Of a DNA stretch of 64,000 nucleotides, positions 7,676-16,705 are shown in pieces. A program made the translations under genes and the position numbers. Positions within the stretch are counted from its first letter, which is position 1. The number at the start of each line of letters is the position of its first letter. The DNA is from Kibdelosporangium aridum. GTDB taxonomy: Bacteria > Actinomycetota > Actinomycetes > Mycobacteriales > Pseudonocardiaceae. The notes below the pieces were generated by a model. That model saw only the letters and a program-made list of their open reading frames with translations. It had not been told where the DNA came from and did no database searches. Where the stretch lies: assembly GCF_900176515.1 (NCBI RefSeq), contig NZ_FWXV01000005.1, positions 247,360-311,359 on the forward strand. Direction: 5' to 3'.

Positions 7676-8725
7676 GTGGTGGAGTGGACAAAGGACTCGT
7701 TGCTCGCCGGTGCTGTGCTGGCCGGTGTCCTTGTGCTGACGTACGTCAACGGCCCGGCACCGGACCCGATCGCCATCACGGTCATCGCCCTGACGTGCGC
7801 GACCTTGGTTTTCCGGCGCCGTTTTCCGATCTGGGTCCTCGCGGGCACAGTCGTGGGCTGCGGCATCTACTACCCGTTCGTCGGCAGCGCCGGCCCACTG
7901 CTCGTGACCTTCGTGATCGCCCTGTACTCGGTCGCGGCCGCCGGCCGGATCTTGGTCGCGACGGCCAGCGCGACGGTCAGCATGGCAGCGATCGTGCTGG
8001 GCGAGATCTACAGCCCGATCCGTCACGTGGACAACATCGCCCTGTTCATGCTTGTCGGTTGGCTCGTCGCGGTGATAGCGCTGGGCGCGGTCCGCAGCAG
8101 CCGGAGAGCCCTGGTGAGCGAGGCGGAGAAGCGAGCAACCGGGGACGAGCGCCTGCGCATCGCCCGTGAACTGCACGACGTCCTCGCCCACAACATCTCC
8201 CTGATCAACGTGCAGGCCAGCGCGGCACTGCACCGCAAGAACCGGGAAACCGAAGCCCTCGAAGCCATCAAACAGGCCAGCAAGCAAGCGCTCAAGGAAC
8301 TCCGGGCGACGCTAGGCGTGCTGAGGCAGGTCGACGAGCAGGCCCCAACCACACCACCAGGCCTGGGCCAGCTGAAGGAACTGGTCGAGCGAACCAGGGC
8401 AACAGGCTTGCAGGTCACGCTCGACGGTGAACCCCGGCCGCTGCCACCGGAAGTGGACCTGGCCGCGTACCGGATCATCCAGGAAGCGCTGACCAACGTG
8501 ACCAGGCACGCATCGGCCCAGGCCGTGAACGTCCGGATCCACTACGACGACAAGCACATGCGAGTGCAGGTCGACGACGACGGCCGAGGCGGCGAATTCA
8601 TGACAGGCAACGGAATCCGAGGAATGACGGAACGTGCACGATCTCTCGGCGGCGACGTGACCGTCCGGGGGAGCACCGACGGAGTGCGAGTCGACGCCCG
8701 CCTGCCGATCGGAGCGGGAGAATGA
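7676..8725 (+). CDS. NarL-type sensor histidine kinase
   Basis: 349 residues. The N-terminal 140 residues hold about four membrane helices with no extracytoplasmic domain of note, so it probably senses within or near the membrane. HisKA_3 follows, with ARELHDVLAHN (phosphoacceptor His167), and the HATPase with the N-box-like IIQEALTNVTRHA, then VQVDDDGRGG and GNGIRGM. It overlaps the LuxR-type response regulator by 4 bp. The MMPL exporter just downstream is a plausible target, as in drug- or envelope-stress systems of this layout. Confidence 0.92.
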   Translation: MVEWTKDSLLAGAVLAGVLVLTYVNGPAPDPIAITVIALTCATLVFRRRFPIWVLAGTVVGCGIYYPFVGSAGPLLVTFVIALYSVAAAGRILVATASATVSMAAIVLGEIYSPIRHVDNIALFMLVGWLVAVIALGAVRSSRRALVSEAEKRATGDERLRIARELHDVLAHNISLINVQASAALHRKNRETEALEAIKQASKQALKELRATLGVLRQVDEQAPTTPPGLGQLKELVERTRATGLQVTLDGEPRPLPPEVDLAAYRIIQEALTNVTRHASAQAVNVRIHYDDKHMRVQVDDDGRGGEFMTGNGIRGMTERARSLGGDVTVRGSTDGVRVDARLPIGAGE

Positions 8726-9381
8726 TCAAGGTACTGCTCGCCGACGACCAACGGCTCGTCCGCGCAGGCTTCAAGTCCATTCTGGACGGCGAGCCCGACA
8801 TCGAAGTCGTCGCCGAGGCGGCCAACGGCACCGAGGCGATCGGCCAGACCCGTGCGCACAAGCCAGATGTCGTGCTGATGGACATCCGGATGCCCGAACT
8901 CGACGGCCTGGCCGCGACCCGCGAGGTCGTCAAGAACTCCGACGTCCGGGTGATCATCCTGACCACGTTCGACCTCGACGACTACGTCTACGGCGCCCTG
9001 CGCGGCGGAGCGAGCGGGTTCCTGGTGAAGGACACCGAGCCGATGGAACTCATCCACGCCGTGCGCGTGGTCGCCAGAGGAGACGCTCTGCTGGCGCCCG
9101 CGGTGACACGGAGGTTGATCGCCGAGTTCGCGGGCCGCGTCGCGCGCCCCGCCACGAGCCCGCGGCTGAATTCGTTGACCGAGCGGGAACGCGAGGTGAT
9201 GACCCTGGTCGCGGCCGGGCTGTCCAACGACGAGATCGCCGCGAAGCTCGTGCTCAGTCCGGCAACCGCCAAGACACACGTCAGCCGGATCATGACCAAA
9301 CTGGACGTTCGCGACCGGGCACAGCTCGTCGTGCTGGCCTATGAGTCGGCCATGGTCACGCCCGCGTGGATGTCAACCTAG
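8722..9381 (+). CDS. LuxR/NarL-type response regulator
   Basis: 219 residues. The receiver domain carries ADDQ at residues 7-10, the phosphoacceptor Asp54 (VLMDIRMPE) and Lys in LVKDTEP. The C-terminal LuxR HTH (about 150-210) shows LTEREREVMTLVAAGLSN and AKTHVSRIMTKL. It is translationally coupled to the kinase through the 4-bp overlap, and together they form a complete two-component system. Confidence 0.93.
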   Translation: MIKVLLADDQRLVRAGFKSILDGEPDIEVVAEAANGTEAIGQTRAHKPDVVLMDIRMPELDGLAATREVVKNSDVRVIILTTFDLDDYVYGALRGGASGFLVKDTEPMELIHAVRVVARGDALLAPAVTRRLIAEFAGRVARPATSPRLNSLTEREREVMTLVAAGLSNDEIAAKLVLSPATAKTHVSRIMTKLDVRDRAQLVVLAYESAMVTPAWMST

Positions 9382-9480
9382 GGTGTAGGGGATCGCCAGT
9401 AGGGAACAACTCCCGCGGTACGTCAACTGCCCCCTTCGGCCGGACGACCGCAACCTGGTGCGTAGCCGAATCTTTCCGGT

Positions 9481-11493
9481 GTGAACACACAGAAACTCAG
9501 CCGGTTCGAGCGGCTGGCGGGCTGGTCGCGACGGCACCGCTGGCTCGCGGTGATGCTCTGGGTGGTGGCGCTCGCCGGGATCACGCTCGCCTCGCAGGCG
9601 GTCGGCAGCGACTACCACAACGACCACTCCATGCCGGGCACAGAGTCCCAGCAGGTCGCCGACATGTTCCAGGGCCGCGACTCGGTCGACACGATCCAGG
9701 TCGTCGCCGAGGGCGACCTGTCGAAGTTCCCCGCTGTGCTGGACAATGTCCGTGGCCTGCCGCACGTCGCGCAGGTCCAGGAGCCTCAGGCCAGCGGGAA
9801 CATCGCTTTCGCGACCGTCACGCTGGACGCCAAGGGCGTGCCGGACGAGGACATTCGCCGGATCATCGACACCGCACAGTCCACGGATCTGCGGGTCGAG
9901 CTCGGTGGCGAGCTCGTCCGCGGCGCCGAGGAATCGTCCGGCGGTGGCGCGGAAGGCGCGGGAATGCTGGCCGCGCTGGTGATCCTGGTGCTGATGTTCG
10001 GGTCACTGCTGGCCGCGGGACTGCCGATCATCACGGCGATCTTCGCGGTCGGTACGACCGTCGGGATCATCATTCTCGCGTCGCACCTGGTCGACCTGCC
10101 GGATTACGCGCCGCCGGTGATGATCCTGGTCGGCCTCGGTGTCGGCGTGGACTACGCGCTGCTGATCTTCGCCCGCTATCGCAGCGAGCTGCTGGCAGGT
10201 GCCGACCGTGACACCGCGGCGACCAAGGCGCTGGACACTGCTGGCCGGTCGGTGCTGTTCGCCGGATGTACGGTGATCATCGCGTTGCTTGGGCTCTTGG
10301 CTCTTGGTCTCGGATCGTTGCAGGGGCTCGCTTTGGCTGTGACGCTGACTGTCCTTTTGACACTCGTCGCGTCGTTGACGCTGTTGCCTTCGTTGCTTTC
10401 CCTGTTGGGCAGGCGGATCGAGAAGGCCGTCATGCGCCGGGCGCACAAGCCGCACGGTGACCGTTGGCGTGCCTGGGCTTCCATGGTGCAACGCCGCCCT
10501 TGGCCTGCCTTGGTCCTCGCGGTGGTCGCTTTGGGAGCGCTGTCGTTGCCTGCCTTGGGGATGCGGCTGGGTTTCGCCGATGCTGGGACGGAGTCGCCAA
10601 GTTCGACGTCTCGTCAGGCCTACGACCTGCTGGCCAAGGGATTCGGACCTGGCTTCAACGGCCCGCTCGTGGTCGTGTCACAAGGAAACGAGCCGAGGCT
10701 GCCCGAGGTACTCGCAGAAACCGCAGGCGTGGCCAAGGTTCTTCCGCCGCACCAGACTCCACACGGGACTGTGGTCATGCTCTATCCGACGAGTGCGCCA
10801 CAAGACGCGGCCACCAACGATCTGGTTGTCCGGTTGCGCACCGAAGTGCTGCCCAAGCTGTCCGGGACTTTCCTGGTCGGCGGTGCCACGGCCGCGGCCG
10901 ATGATTTCGCGTCGGCGGTCAGCGACCGGCTGCCGTTGTTCATCCTGGTCGTGGTGGGTCTCTCGGCACTGCTGCTGATGGTCGTGTTCCGGTCGATCCT
11001 GATCCCGCTCAAGGCGGCCGTGCTCAACCTGCTGAGCATCGGTGCGTCGATGGGCGTGGTGACGTTGGTGTACGGCGACGGGCTGTTCGGCGTCCAGTCA
11101 GGACCGATCGAGGCGTTCGTGCCGGTGCTGATCTTCGCGATCGTGTTCGGGCTGTCGATGGACTACGAGGTGTTCCTGCTGTCCAGGATGCACGAGGAGT
11201 GGCGAAGGACCGGCGACGCGGGTTTCGCTGTCCGGGAAGGCATGGCCAGCACCGGCGGGGTGATCACGGCCGCGGCCGCGATCATGATCGTGGTGTTCGG
11301 GGCGTTCCTGTTCAGCCCGGACCGGATGCTGCAGCAGTTCGGGCTGGGCCTCGCGGTCGCCGTGCTGCTGGACGCGGTCGTGATCCGGTGCCTGATCGTG
11401 CCTGCCGTGATGCGGTTGTTCGGCCGGGCGGCCTGGTGGCTCCCGCGTCCGATGGACCGCAGGCTGCCCCACTTGGCCCTGGAGCACGCCTGA
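9481..11493 (+). CDS. MMPL family RND-type transporter
   Basis: 670 residues, with the two-times-six helix layout of MMPL/RND exporters. The first helix (residues about 22-38) is followed by an extracytoplasmic domain. TM4 contains the GVGVDYALLIFARYR motif and the second half has the matching FGLSMDYEVFLLSRMHEEW; the Asp-Tyr pairs carry the proton relay. Homologues export lipids, siderophores or antibiotics. GTG 9481 is the start; there is a 99-bp gap to the two-component system, which probably controls it (inference). Confidence 0.9.
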   Translation: MNTQKLSRFERLAGWSRRHRWLAVMLWVVALAGITLASQAVGSDYHNDHSMPGTESQQVADMFQGRDSVDTIQVVAEGDLSKFPAVLDNVRGLPHVAQVQEPQASGNIAFATVTLDAKGVPDEDIRRIIDTAQSTDLRVELGGELVRGAEESSGGGAEGAGMLAALVILVLMFGSLLAAGLPIITAIFAVGTTVGIIILASHLVDLPDYAPPVMILVGLGVGVDYALLIFARYRSELLAGADRDTAATKALDTAGRSVLFAGCTVIIALLGLLALGLGSLQGLALAVTLTVLLTLVASLTLLPSLLSLLGRRIEKAVMRRAHKPHGDRWRAWASMVQRRPWPALVLAVVALGALSLPALGMRLGFADAGTESPSSTSRQAYDLLAKGFGPGFNGPLVVVSQGNEPRLPEVLAETAGVAKVLPPHQTPHGTVVMLYPTSAPQDAATNDLVVRLRTEVLPKLSGTFLVGGATAAADDFASAVSDRLPLFILVVVGLSALLLMVVFRSILIPLKAAVLNLLSIGASMGVVTLVYGDGLFGVQSGPIEAFVPVLIFAIVFGLSMDYEVFLLSRMHEEWRRTGDAGFAVREGMASTGGVITAAAAIMIVVFGAFLFSPDRMLQQFGLGLAVAVLLDAVVIRCLIVPAVMRLFGRAAWWLPRPMDRRLPHLALEHA

Positions 11494-11548
11494 CAGGCGG
11501 CAGAAATACCCACCCGGAACGCCTGGGAGCTGTGCCTACCATCTGCGG

Positions 11549-12190
11549 ATGGTGCCGGGGTCCGCAGAACGTGAGCTGCTCAGCAGCCCGCTGCGGTACG
11601 CCCTCGACACGGCCTCGGCGACGCTGCTGATGGTCGGGGCCGGTGTCGTGGCCAAGCGGGAACGGTGGCTGCGCGAGCAAGCCGCGCGTGACCTCGATGG
11701 AATTCGCGACGTCCTAGCGGGCGAGGACGACGTGGTGCGCGAGGTCTGCGCGGTGCTGGCCGGGCTGGCTGCCGGCTCGCTGAACCCGGGCGACCCCTCG
11801 ACTCGGCGGCAGTGTTCGCTGGGTGCGGCCAAGATACGGCGCCTGTTCGCCGAGCGCGCCCCCGATCCGCTGCTGGACGAGCTGCGAGGCTGCATCGAAC
11901 TGGCCGAACGCAATGGTGTCTCGGTCCGGTTCGCTGAGCGCGGCCAGCGTCCGACCGTGCCGCCGGACGCGCGGCGGATGCTCACCGAACCCGCGGTCGC
12001 GATGCTGGCGACCGCGGCGAGCACGGCACGAGTGACTGTTGTCGGTTCGGGGGAATCAGTGACCGTGAGCGTGGTCTCGGACTCGCCGCCCGAGGCCGTA
12101 CCTGCGATTTCGTGTGTCGGGATCAGTGCGTCGACCGTCCGCAGCGGTACGCGGGTCTGGGTCGAGGTGACCTGGATGAGGGGTGAATGA
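11549..12190 (+). CDS. degenerate sensor-kinase-like protein paired with a response regulator
   Basis: 213 residues with no membrane helix. It is not a typical kinase: no phosphoacceptor-His motif or GxG ATP lid is present. Residues about 110-185 still follow the layout of a NarL-type HATPase: LAERNGVSVRFAERGQRP, then VPPDARRMLTEPAVAMLATAA where the N-box should be, then ARVTVVGSGESVTVSVVSD. The N-box Asn is missing. It lies 39 bp before a LuxR-type regulator on the same strand. It may be a pseudokinase that binds or titrates the regulator. Recognition is by layout only, so the confidence in function is low. Confidence 0.6.
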   Translation: MVPGSAERELLSSPLRYALDTASATLLMVGAGVVAKRERWLREQAARDLDGIRDVLAGEDDVVREVCAVLAGLAAGSLNPGDPSTRRQCSLGAAKIRRLFAERAPDPLLDELRGCIELAERNGVSVRFAERGQRPTVPPDARRMLTEPAVAMLATAASTARVTVVGSGESVTVSVVSDSPPEAVPAISCVGISASTVRSGTRVWVEVTWMRGE

Positions 12191-12229
12191 CTGTCACGCT
12201 GAGCGGTTGGTGATTCGTAACGTGGTGAC

Positions 12230-12856
12230 ATGGGGATCACAGTCGGGGTGATCGAGGACCACCCGCTCTACCGCTCAGCCGTGGCGCAGCTGATCACGGA
12301 GTCACCGGGCTTCGAGCTCGACGCGGCAGCAGAATCCGTCGCCCAGTTCGCGGTCCGCCGAAGACACCCGTCCTCAGTGGTCATCCTCGACCTGGGACTG
12401 CCCGGTGTCCGCGACGCGGCAGCGGTGCTCGAAGTGGTCACGATGGGCCACAAGGTGTTGGTGGTCAGTGCCCACGCGGCACAACACGAGGTGCTCAGTG
12501 CCATGGCTGCGGGGGCACGCGGGTTCCTGTCCAAGGACGTCGAGGCCGACGAGTTGCTGCGCGCACTGCGGCAGATCGCACAGGGCGACAGCTACATCTC
12601 GCCGACCTTGGCCTCGTACATGCTGTCGGCTTCGCGCGGCAGGCACGTGATCGAACTGTCCACTCGGGAGCGTGAAGTCCTTTCCCTGGTGGCATCCGGT
12701 GAACGCGACCAGGACATCGCCGTCGAACTCGCCATCAGCATCCGCACGGTCCGGTCCTATCTGGACAGAATCAGGGACAAGACCGGCCAGCGTCGCCGCT
12801 CCGAGCTGACCCGATACGCGATCGAGCAAGGTGTCCTCGCCCGCAGGTCCGCCTAA
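12230..12856 (+). CDS. LuxR/NarL-type response regulator
   Basis: 208 residues. The receiver retains IEDHPLYRSA with the acidic pair, Asp54 in VILDLGLPG, a Ser/Ala pair and Lys in LSKDVEAD, so it can in principle be phosphorylated. The C-terminal LuxR HTH shows LSTREREVLSLVASGERD and IRTVRSYLDRI. The only kinase-like gene beside it lacks catalytic motifs, so phosphorylation would have to come from another kinase or the protein acts unphosphorylated. Confidence 0.92.
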   Translation: MGITVGVIEDHPLYRSAVAQLITESPGFELDAAAESVAQFAVRRRHPSSVVILDLGLPGVRDAAAVLEVVTMGHKVLVVSAHAAQHEVLSAMAAGARGFLSKDVEADELLRALRQIAQGDSYISPTLASYMLSASRGRHVIELSTREREVLSLVASGERDQDIAVELAISIRTVRSYLDRIRDKTGQRRRSELTRYAIEQGVLARRSA

Positions 12857-12930
12857 CGTCCGCAGAAGGCCGCGGTCATCGCGGCGGAGATGTCGAACTC
12901 CGGCATGGGACGGGGGTGCACGCGGCCACG

Positions 12931-13539
12931 TCAGCGATTTTTTCTCGTTGCCTTGACCAGTTGCGAAGTCGTGAGAGGTATCGCGGCTATGAAGATCTCG
13001 CCGACGTGACGGCACATCGTGGGGCATGAGCCGAAGTGCCCTGGTGGTTCGTCAGCGACCGCGACAAGGTCATCGAATTGCCATGCCAGCGGGCCTGCCA
13101 CTACTGACAGCTGTTGCAGGCTGTGCGAACGACCGTCGGCCACGCCGTGGATCGTGCTCATGGACAGTCCGGTGAACGGCATCGACCGGGCGTCCAAGCC
13201 GCGATTGTGCAGCAAGCCGTTGAAGATCTCATGAAACGCACGTCCGGCAGGGGCGCTGTCCGGGCCTTCAGGGGCAGGGTTGGCTGAACCCAGGGCCACT
13301 ACGAGGTTCTTGACGGCCGCCAGGTGTGCATGATCCATCGTGACGAATTGCTTGGCGAACGCGCGCATGACGTCGCGATCGCGGGCAGGTGGCCGTAGGT
13401 GCGTGGGGACCGGATGCCCAGAGACGACCAACACATCGGAAACGAGCAGGTCTAGTTCGGCCGCGAGCTCGTACAGCCGCTCACGCCCATAGCCCAGGCC
13501 GTGGTCCACGAGGTCTCGGAGCACCTCCGCGCGTTTCAT
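12931..13539 (-). CDS. HTH-type (XRE-like) regulatory protein of actinobacterial type
   Basis: 202 residues. Two HTH-like segments are visible: GRERLYELAAELDLLVSDVL (about 18-37), followed by a PVPTHLRPP linker, and a second copy around residue 125 (LSMSTIHGVADG, then LQQLSVVAG). The tail has CPTMCRHVGEIF and IPLTTSQLVKA. I know this pattern from uncharacterised Streptomyces-type regulators, often called XRE-like; no enzymatic motif is seen. A perfect 8-1-8 inverted repeat 21 bp before the ATG suggests autoregulation. The sugar ABC operon begins divergently 132 bp away and may share the control region. Confidence 0.65.
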   Translation of the reverse strand: MKRAEVLRDLVDHGLGYGRERLYELAAELDLLVSDVLVVSGHPVPTHLRPPARDRDVMRAFAKQFVTMDHAHLAAVKNLVVALGSANPAPEGPDSAPAGRAFHEIFNGLLHNRGLDARSMPFTGLSMSTIHGVADGRSHSLQQLSVVAGPLAWQFDDLVAVADEPPGHFGSCPTMCRHVGEIFIAAIPLTTSQLVKATRKNR

Positions 13540-13559
13540 ACCGCCAACCTAGCTTGAAC

Positions 13560-13576
13560 GATACATCCGATGTATC
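13560..13576. promoter_or_regulatory. perfect inverted repeat operator (GATACATC-1-GATGTATC)
   Basis: Arms 13560-13567 and 13569-13576 are an exact inverted repeat with a 1-bp spacer. It is AT-rich against a GC-rich background and lies in the divergent region between the XRE-like regulator and the ABC importer. Most likely it is the regulator's own operator. Confidence 0.65.
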
Positions 13577-13671
13577 AACACCGTAAACCTTTGCAGACCG
13601 CTTGACACCCGATCAGTCATCCGATGAAATCCGCCGTGGAGTGACGACGGTCACCGGTAGGGAGATCGGCG

Positions 13672-14943
13672 ATGCGCAAGCCCATTGTGTTGGCGTTACT
13701 GGTGGCTGCCTGCTTGAGCGGGTGCTCGGTCAAGCAGGATGCCGGCGGTGGCGGGCAGCAGGAGATCAGCTTCCTCACGTTCGAAACACCCAACCTCCCG
13801 CCCGCCTACTGGGACGCGGCCATCAAACGCGTCACCGAGAAACACCCGGACATCAAGGTGACCAAGCTGGTCGCGCCGACCACTCAGGGACGCACCGCCT
13901 ACGCCAAGCAGCTCTTGCAGTCCGGGCAGTTCCCCGACGTGATGATCGCGGTCGACCCGGCCGGGTTCGCCGAGGCGGGCAACCTCTACGACTGGAAGCC
14001 CGAGGAGCTCACCGACTTCGAGTTCCCGCAGGCCAACCCGATCAAGGGCGGCCACCACCAGCTCCCGGCCAACACACAGACCATTCCGCCCGTCTACTAC
14101 AACAAGAAGATGTTCGCCGATGCGGGCATCACCGGCACCCCGAAGACATGGGCCGAACTGCTGCAAGCCGCCGACAGGCTGAAAGCCAAGGGGCAGCAGC
14201 CGTTCGTCATCGGTGGCGGCAAGGACGGCTTCCCGGCGTCCATGATCCTCACCGGCATCATCAGTGTCGACGTGTACGGCAAGACGCCCGACTGGTTGAC
14301 CCAGCGCAGGAACAACAAAGTCAAGTTCACCGACGCCGATTTCCAAGCCGCGGTGGCCAAGTTCGCCGACCTTGCCGCGAAGGGATACCTGGACAAGGAC
14401 AGCGTGTCCCGTGACTACGCCGCCACCGAGCAGGCCTTCCTCGACGGCAAAGGCGCGATGTACCCGATGGGCAACTGGTTCGCGGCCAACGCCGACACCA
14501 AGAAGCACGACTTCGACATCGGTGTGTTCAACTTCCCCTCCGACAGCGGGAAACTCGTCGTACCCGCGTACACCGGCGGCGGCATGAGCGTGAACGCCAA
14601 GTCCAAGAACCTCGACGCGGCCAAGCGGTTCGCCATCGCGTTCCAGACCGACAAGGGCCAGATCGACGCGTCGGTCAAGGCGGACGGTCTCGTCCCGGCG
14701 ATCAAGGGCTATCAGATGCCACCGGACGTCGGCCCGGTTCTCAAAGCGGGCTACGACTTGTACACGCAAGCCGTGCAGCAGAAGGCGATCGTCAACTCGT
14801 TCGGCTGGGAGACCGCGGACGACGGGTTGCTGCCCGGGCTGAAGGAGAAGTTCTACGCCATGGCCCAGGACTTGGTCACCGGCCGCAAGTCAGCGGCGGA
14901 CGCGTGCGCCTTCCTGGACACCGAATGGGAGAAGGCGGGCTGA
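13672..14943 (+). CDS. sugar ABC transporter substrate-binding lipoprotein
   Basis: 423 residues. A short signal peptide ends in the lipobox LSGC with Cys18 as lipidation site, so it is a membrane-anchored binding protein. The body is a family-1 (maltose/oligosaccharide type) solute-binding protein: DVMIAVDPAGFAEAGNL, PPVYYNKKMFADAGI with TPKTWAELL, and MYPMGNWF. It is first of three genes with the two permeases; spacing to the next is 4 bp. The sugar cannot be read from sequence. The two mannosidase genes elsewhere in the window make manno-oligosaccharide a reasonable but untested guess. Confidence 0.92.
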   Translation: MRKPIVLALLVAACLSGCSVKQDAGGGGQQEISFLTFETPNLPPAYWDAAIKRVTEKHPDIKVTKLVAPTTQGRTAYAKQLLQSGQFPDVMIAVDPAGFAEAGNLYDWKPEELTDFEFPQANPIKGGHHQLPANTQTIPPVYYNKKMFADAGITGTPKTWAELLQAADRLKAKGQQPFVIGGGKDGFPASMILTGIISVDVYGKTPDWLTQRRNNKVKFTDADFQAAVAKFADLAAKGYLDKDSVSRDYAATEQAFLDGKGAMYPMGNWFAANADTKKHDFDIGVFNFPSDSGKLVVPAYTGGGMSVNAKSKNLDAAKRFAIAFQTDKGQIDASVKADGLVPAIKGYQMPPDVGPVLKAGYDLYTQAVQQKAIVNSFGWETADDGLLPGLKEKFYAMAQDLVTGRKSAADACAFLDTEWEKAG

Positions 14944-14947
14944 GGGG

Positions 14948-15889
14948 ATGGCCGCCGCTGAGGTCGCCGCACCGCTGGACACTCGCAGGGACCGCGGTGC
15001 GGCGACCAAGGCCAGACTGGGCCCGAAGGTCTGGCACTTCATCTCCTTCGCCGCACCCGGAGTCCTTGTCTACGCGTGCTTTGTGCTCGCCCCGATCGGG
15101 ATCAGCCTGTGGTACAGCCTGACCAACTACAACCCGTTCAACCCGCCGACCACGTTCGTCGGGCTGCGGAACTTCGGGCTGCTGTTCGAGGATCAGGAAT
15201 TCCTCACCGCGCTGCGGGTCACGTCCATCCTGACGCTGATCGTCGTGATCGTGCCCAACGTCCTCGGGCTCGGGGTGGCTTTGCTGCTGGACAAACGAGG
15301 CGGTCTCTACAACGCCTTGCGCAGCGTGTTCTTCACGCCGGTGATCTTGAGCTCGGTCGTGGTCAGCATCATCTGGTCGCGTCTGCTCGACAGTGAGGGA
15401 CCGGTCAACGAGCTCCTCCGGGCGCTGGGCGTCTCCACTCCGCCGGGGTGGTTGTCCGATCCCGATCTGGCCTTGTATTCGCTGGCTTCGATCGTGTGCT
15501 GGCAGATGCTCGGGTTCTGTGTCGTGGTGTATCTCGCCGGGCTGCAAGGGGTTCCGCAGGAGCTGCTGGAGGCCGCCGCGATCGACGGCGCCGGGCCGGT
15601 CCGCCGGTTCCGCGCGGTGACCTGGCCGTTGCTGGCGCCCGCGTTGACGATCAACACCGTGGTGCTGCTGATCTCCGCTTTCAAGACGTACGACTACGTC
15701 AAGGTGATCACCAACGGCGGTCCCGGGTCCGGCGCCACCGCGACCATCGCGTTCAACGTGCTGGCCACCGGGTTTGACGCCAACCATGTCGGTTACGCCT
15801 CCGCGATGGCGATCGTCATGCTCCTGATCGTCGCGGTGATCACCGCGATCGTGTTGAAACTCTTGCAGCGCAGGGAGATCGACCTATGA
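14948..15889 (+). CDS. sugar ABC transporter permease (MalF type)
   Basis: 313 residues with six membrane helices after a cytosolic N-terminus of about 35 residues. The cytoplasmic EAA loop is clear: EAAAIDGAGPVRRFRAVTWP, the site that contacts the ATPase. It overlaps the second permease by 4 bp. It would form the membrane channel as a heterodimer with that protein and receive sugar from the lipoprotein encoded just upstream. Confidence 0.92.
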   Translation: MAAAEVAAPLDTRRDRGAATKARLGPKVWHFISFAAPGVLVYACFVLAPIGISLWYSLTNYNPFNPPTTFVGLRNFGLLFEDQEFLTALRVTSILTLIVVIVPNVLGLGVALLLDKRGGLYNALRSVFFTPVILSSVVVSIIWSRLLDSEGPVNELLRALGVSTPPGWLSDPDLALYSLASIVCWQMLGFCVVVYLAGLQGVPQELLEAAAIDGAGPVRRFRAVTWPLLAPALTINTVVLLISAFKTYDYVKVITNGGPGSGATATIAFNVLATGFDANHVGYASAMAIVMLLIVAVITAIVLKLLQRREIDL

Positions 15890-16695
15890 CTCGGCCGATC
15901 GCCGCGATCTTCGTCAGCGCGCTGTTCTTCGTCCCGCTGTACTTCGTGCTGGCCAACGTGTTCAAGCGGGGCGATCTGATCTCCGCCGAACCGGCCGCGC
16001 TGCCGATACCGCCCACTTTGGACAACATCGCCGCCGTGGTCACCCGTCCTGATCAGCTTTTCTGGGTGAGTCTCACCAACAGCATCGTCGTGACGACACT
16101 TTCCGTGGTGATCCTGACCGTGTTGAGTGCCATGCTCGGGCACTACCTCGCGCGGTCCAGGCAGCGGTGGACGCGGATCCTGACGCTGGTGCTGCTGTCC
16201 GGGCTGATGATCCCGCCCCAGGTGATCCTGATCCCGATCTCGGACGTGCTGAACATCGCCGACCTGATGACCACCCTGCAAGGCCTTGTGCTGTTCAACG
16301 TCGGCTACTACGTGCCGTTCGGTGTGTTCGTGTTCGCCGGGTTCATCCGGAGCGTGCCGGTCGAGCTCGAAGAGGCCGCGATCCTCGACGGCGCGCGACG
16401 CGGCCAGGTGTTCTGGCGGATCGTGTTCCCGTTGCTACGCCCCGCGACCGCGAGCGTGATGATCTTCCTCGGGGTGTGGATCTGGAACGACTTCATCGAT
16501 CCGCTGATCATCCTCGGCCCCAGCCAGGGGACCACCGTGACGACCGGGATCTACCGGTCCATCGGTCAGTACCAGGCCGATTTCGGCAGCGTTTTCGCGC
16601 TGATGTTCCTGGCGACGTTGCCCGTGCTGATCTTCTATCTGTTCCTGCAGAAGCACTTCGTCAAAGGCCTGACCGGGGGTGCCACCAAGGGATAG
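15886..16695 (+). CDS. sugar ABC transporter permease (MalG type)
   Basis: 269 residues, six membrane helices. The EAA loop reads EEAAILDGARRGQVFWRIV. It is the last gene of the importer; no ATP-binding subunit follows. In many actinomycetes such CUT1 importers share an MsiK-type ATPase encoded elsewhere, which would explain its absence here. Confidence 0.92.
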   Translation: MTRPIAAIFVSALFFVPLYFVLANVFKRGDLISAEPAALPIPPTLDNIAAVVTRPDQLFWVSLTNSIVVTTLSVVILTVLSAMLGHYLARSRQRWTRILTLVLLSGLMIPPQVILIPISDVLNIADLMTTLQGLVLFNVGYYVPFGVFVFAGFIRSVPVELEEAAILDGARRGQVFWRIVFPLLRPATASVMIFLGVWIWNDFIDPLIILGPSQGTTVTTGIYRSIGQYQADFGSVFALMFLATLPVLIFYLFLQKHFVKGLTGGATKG

Positions 16696-16705
16696 GGTCG
16701 GGTGA

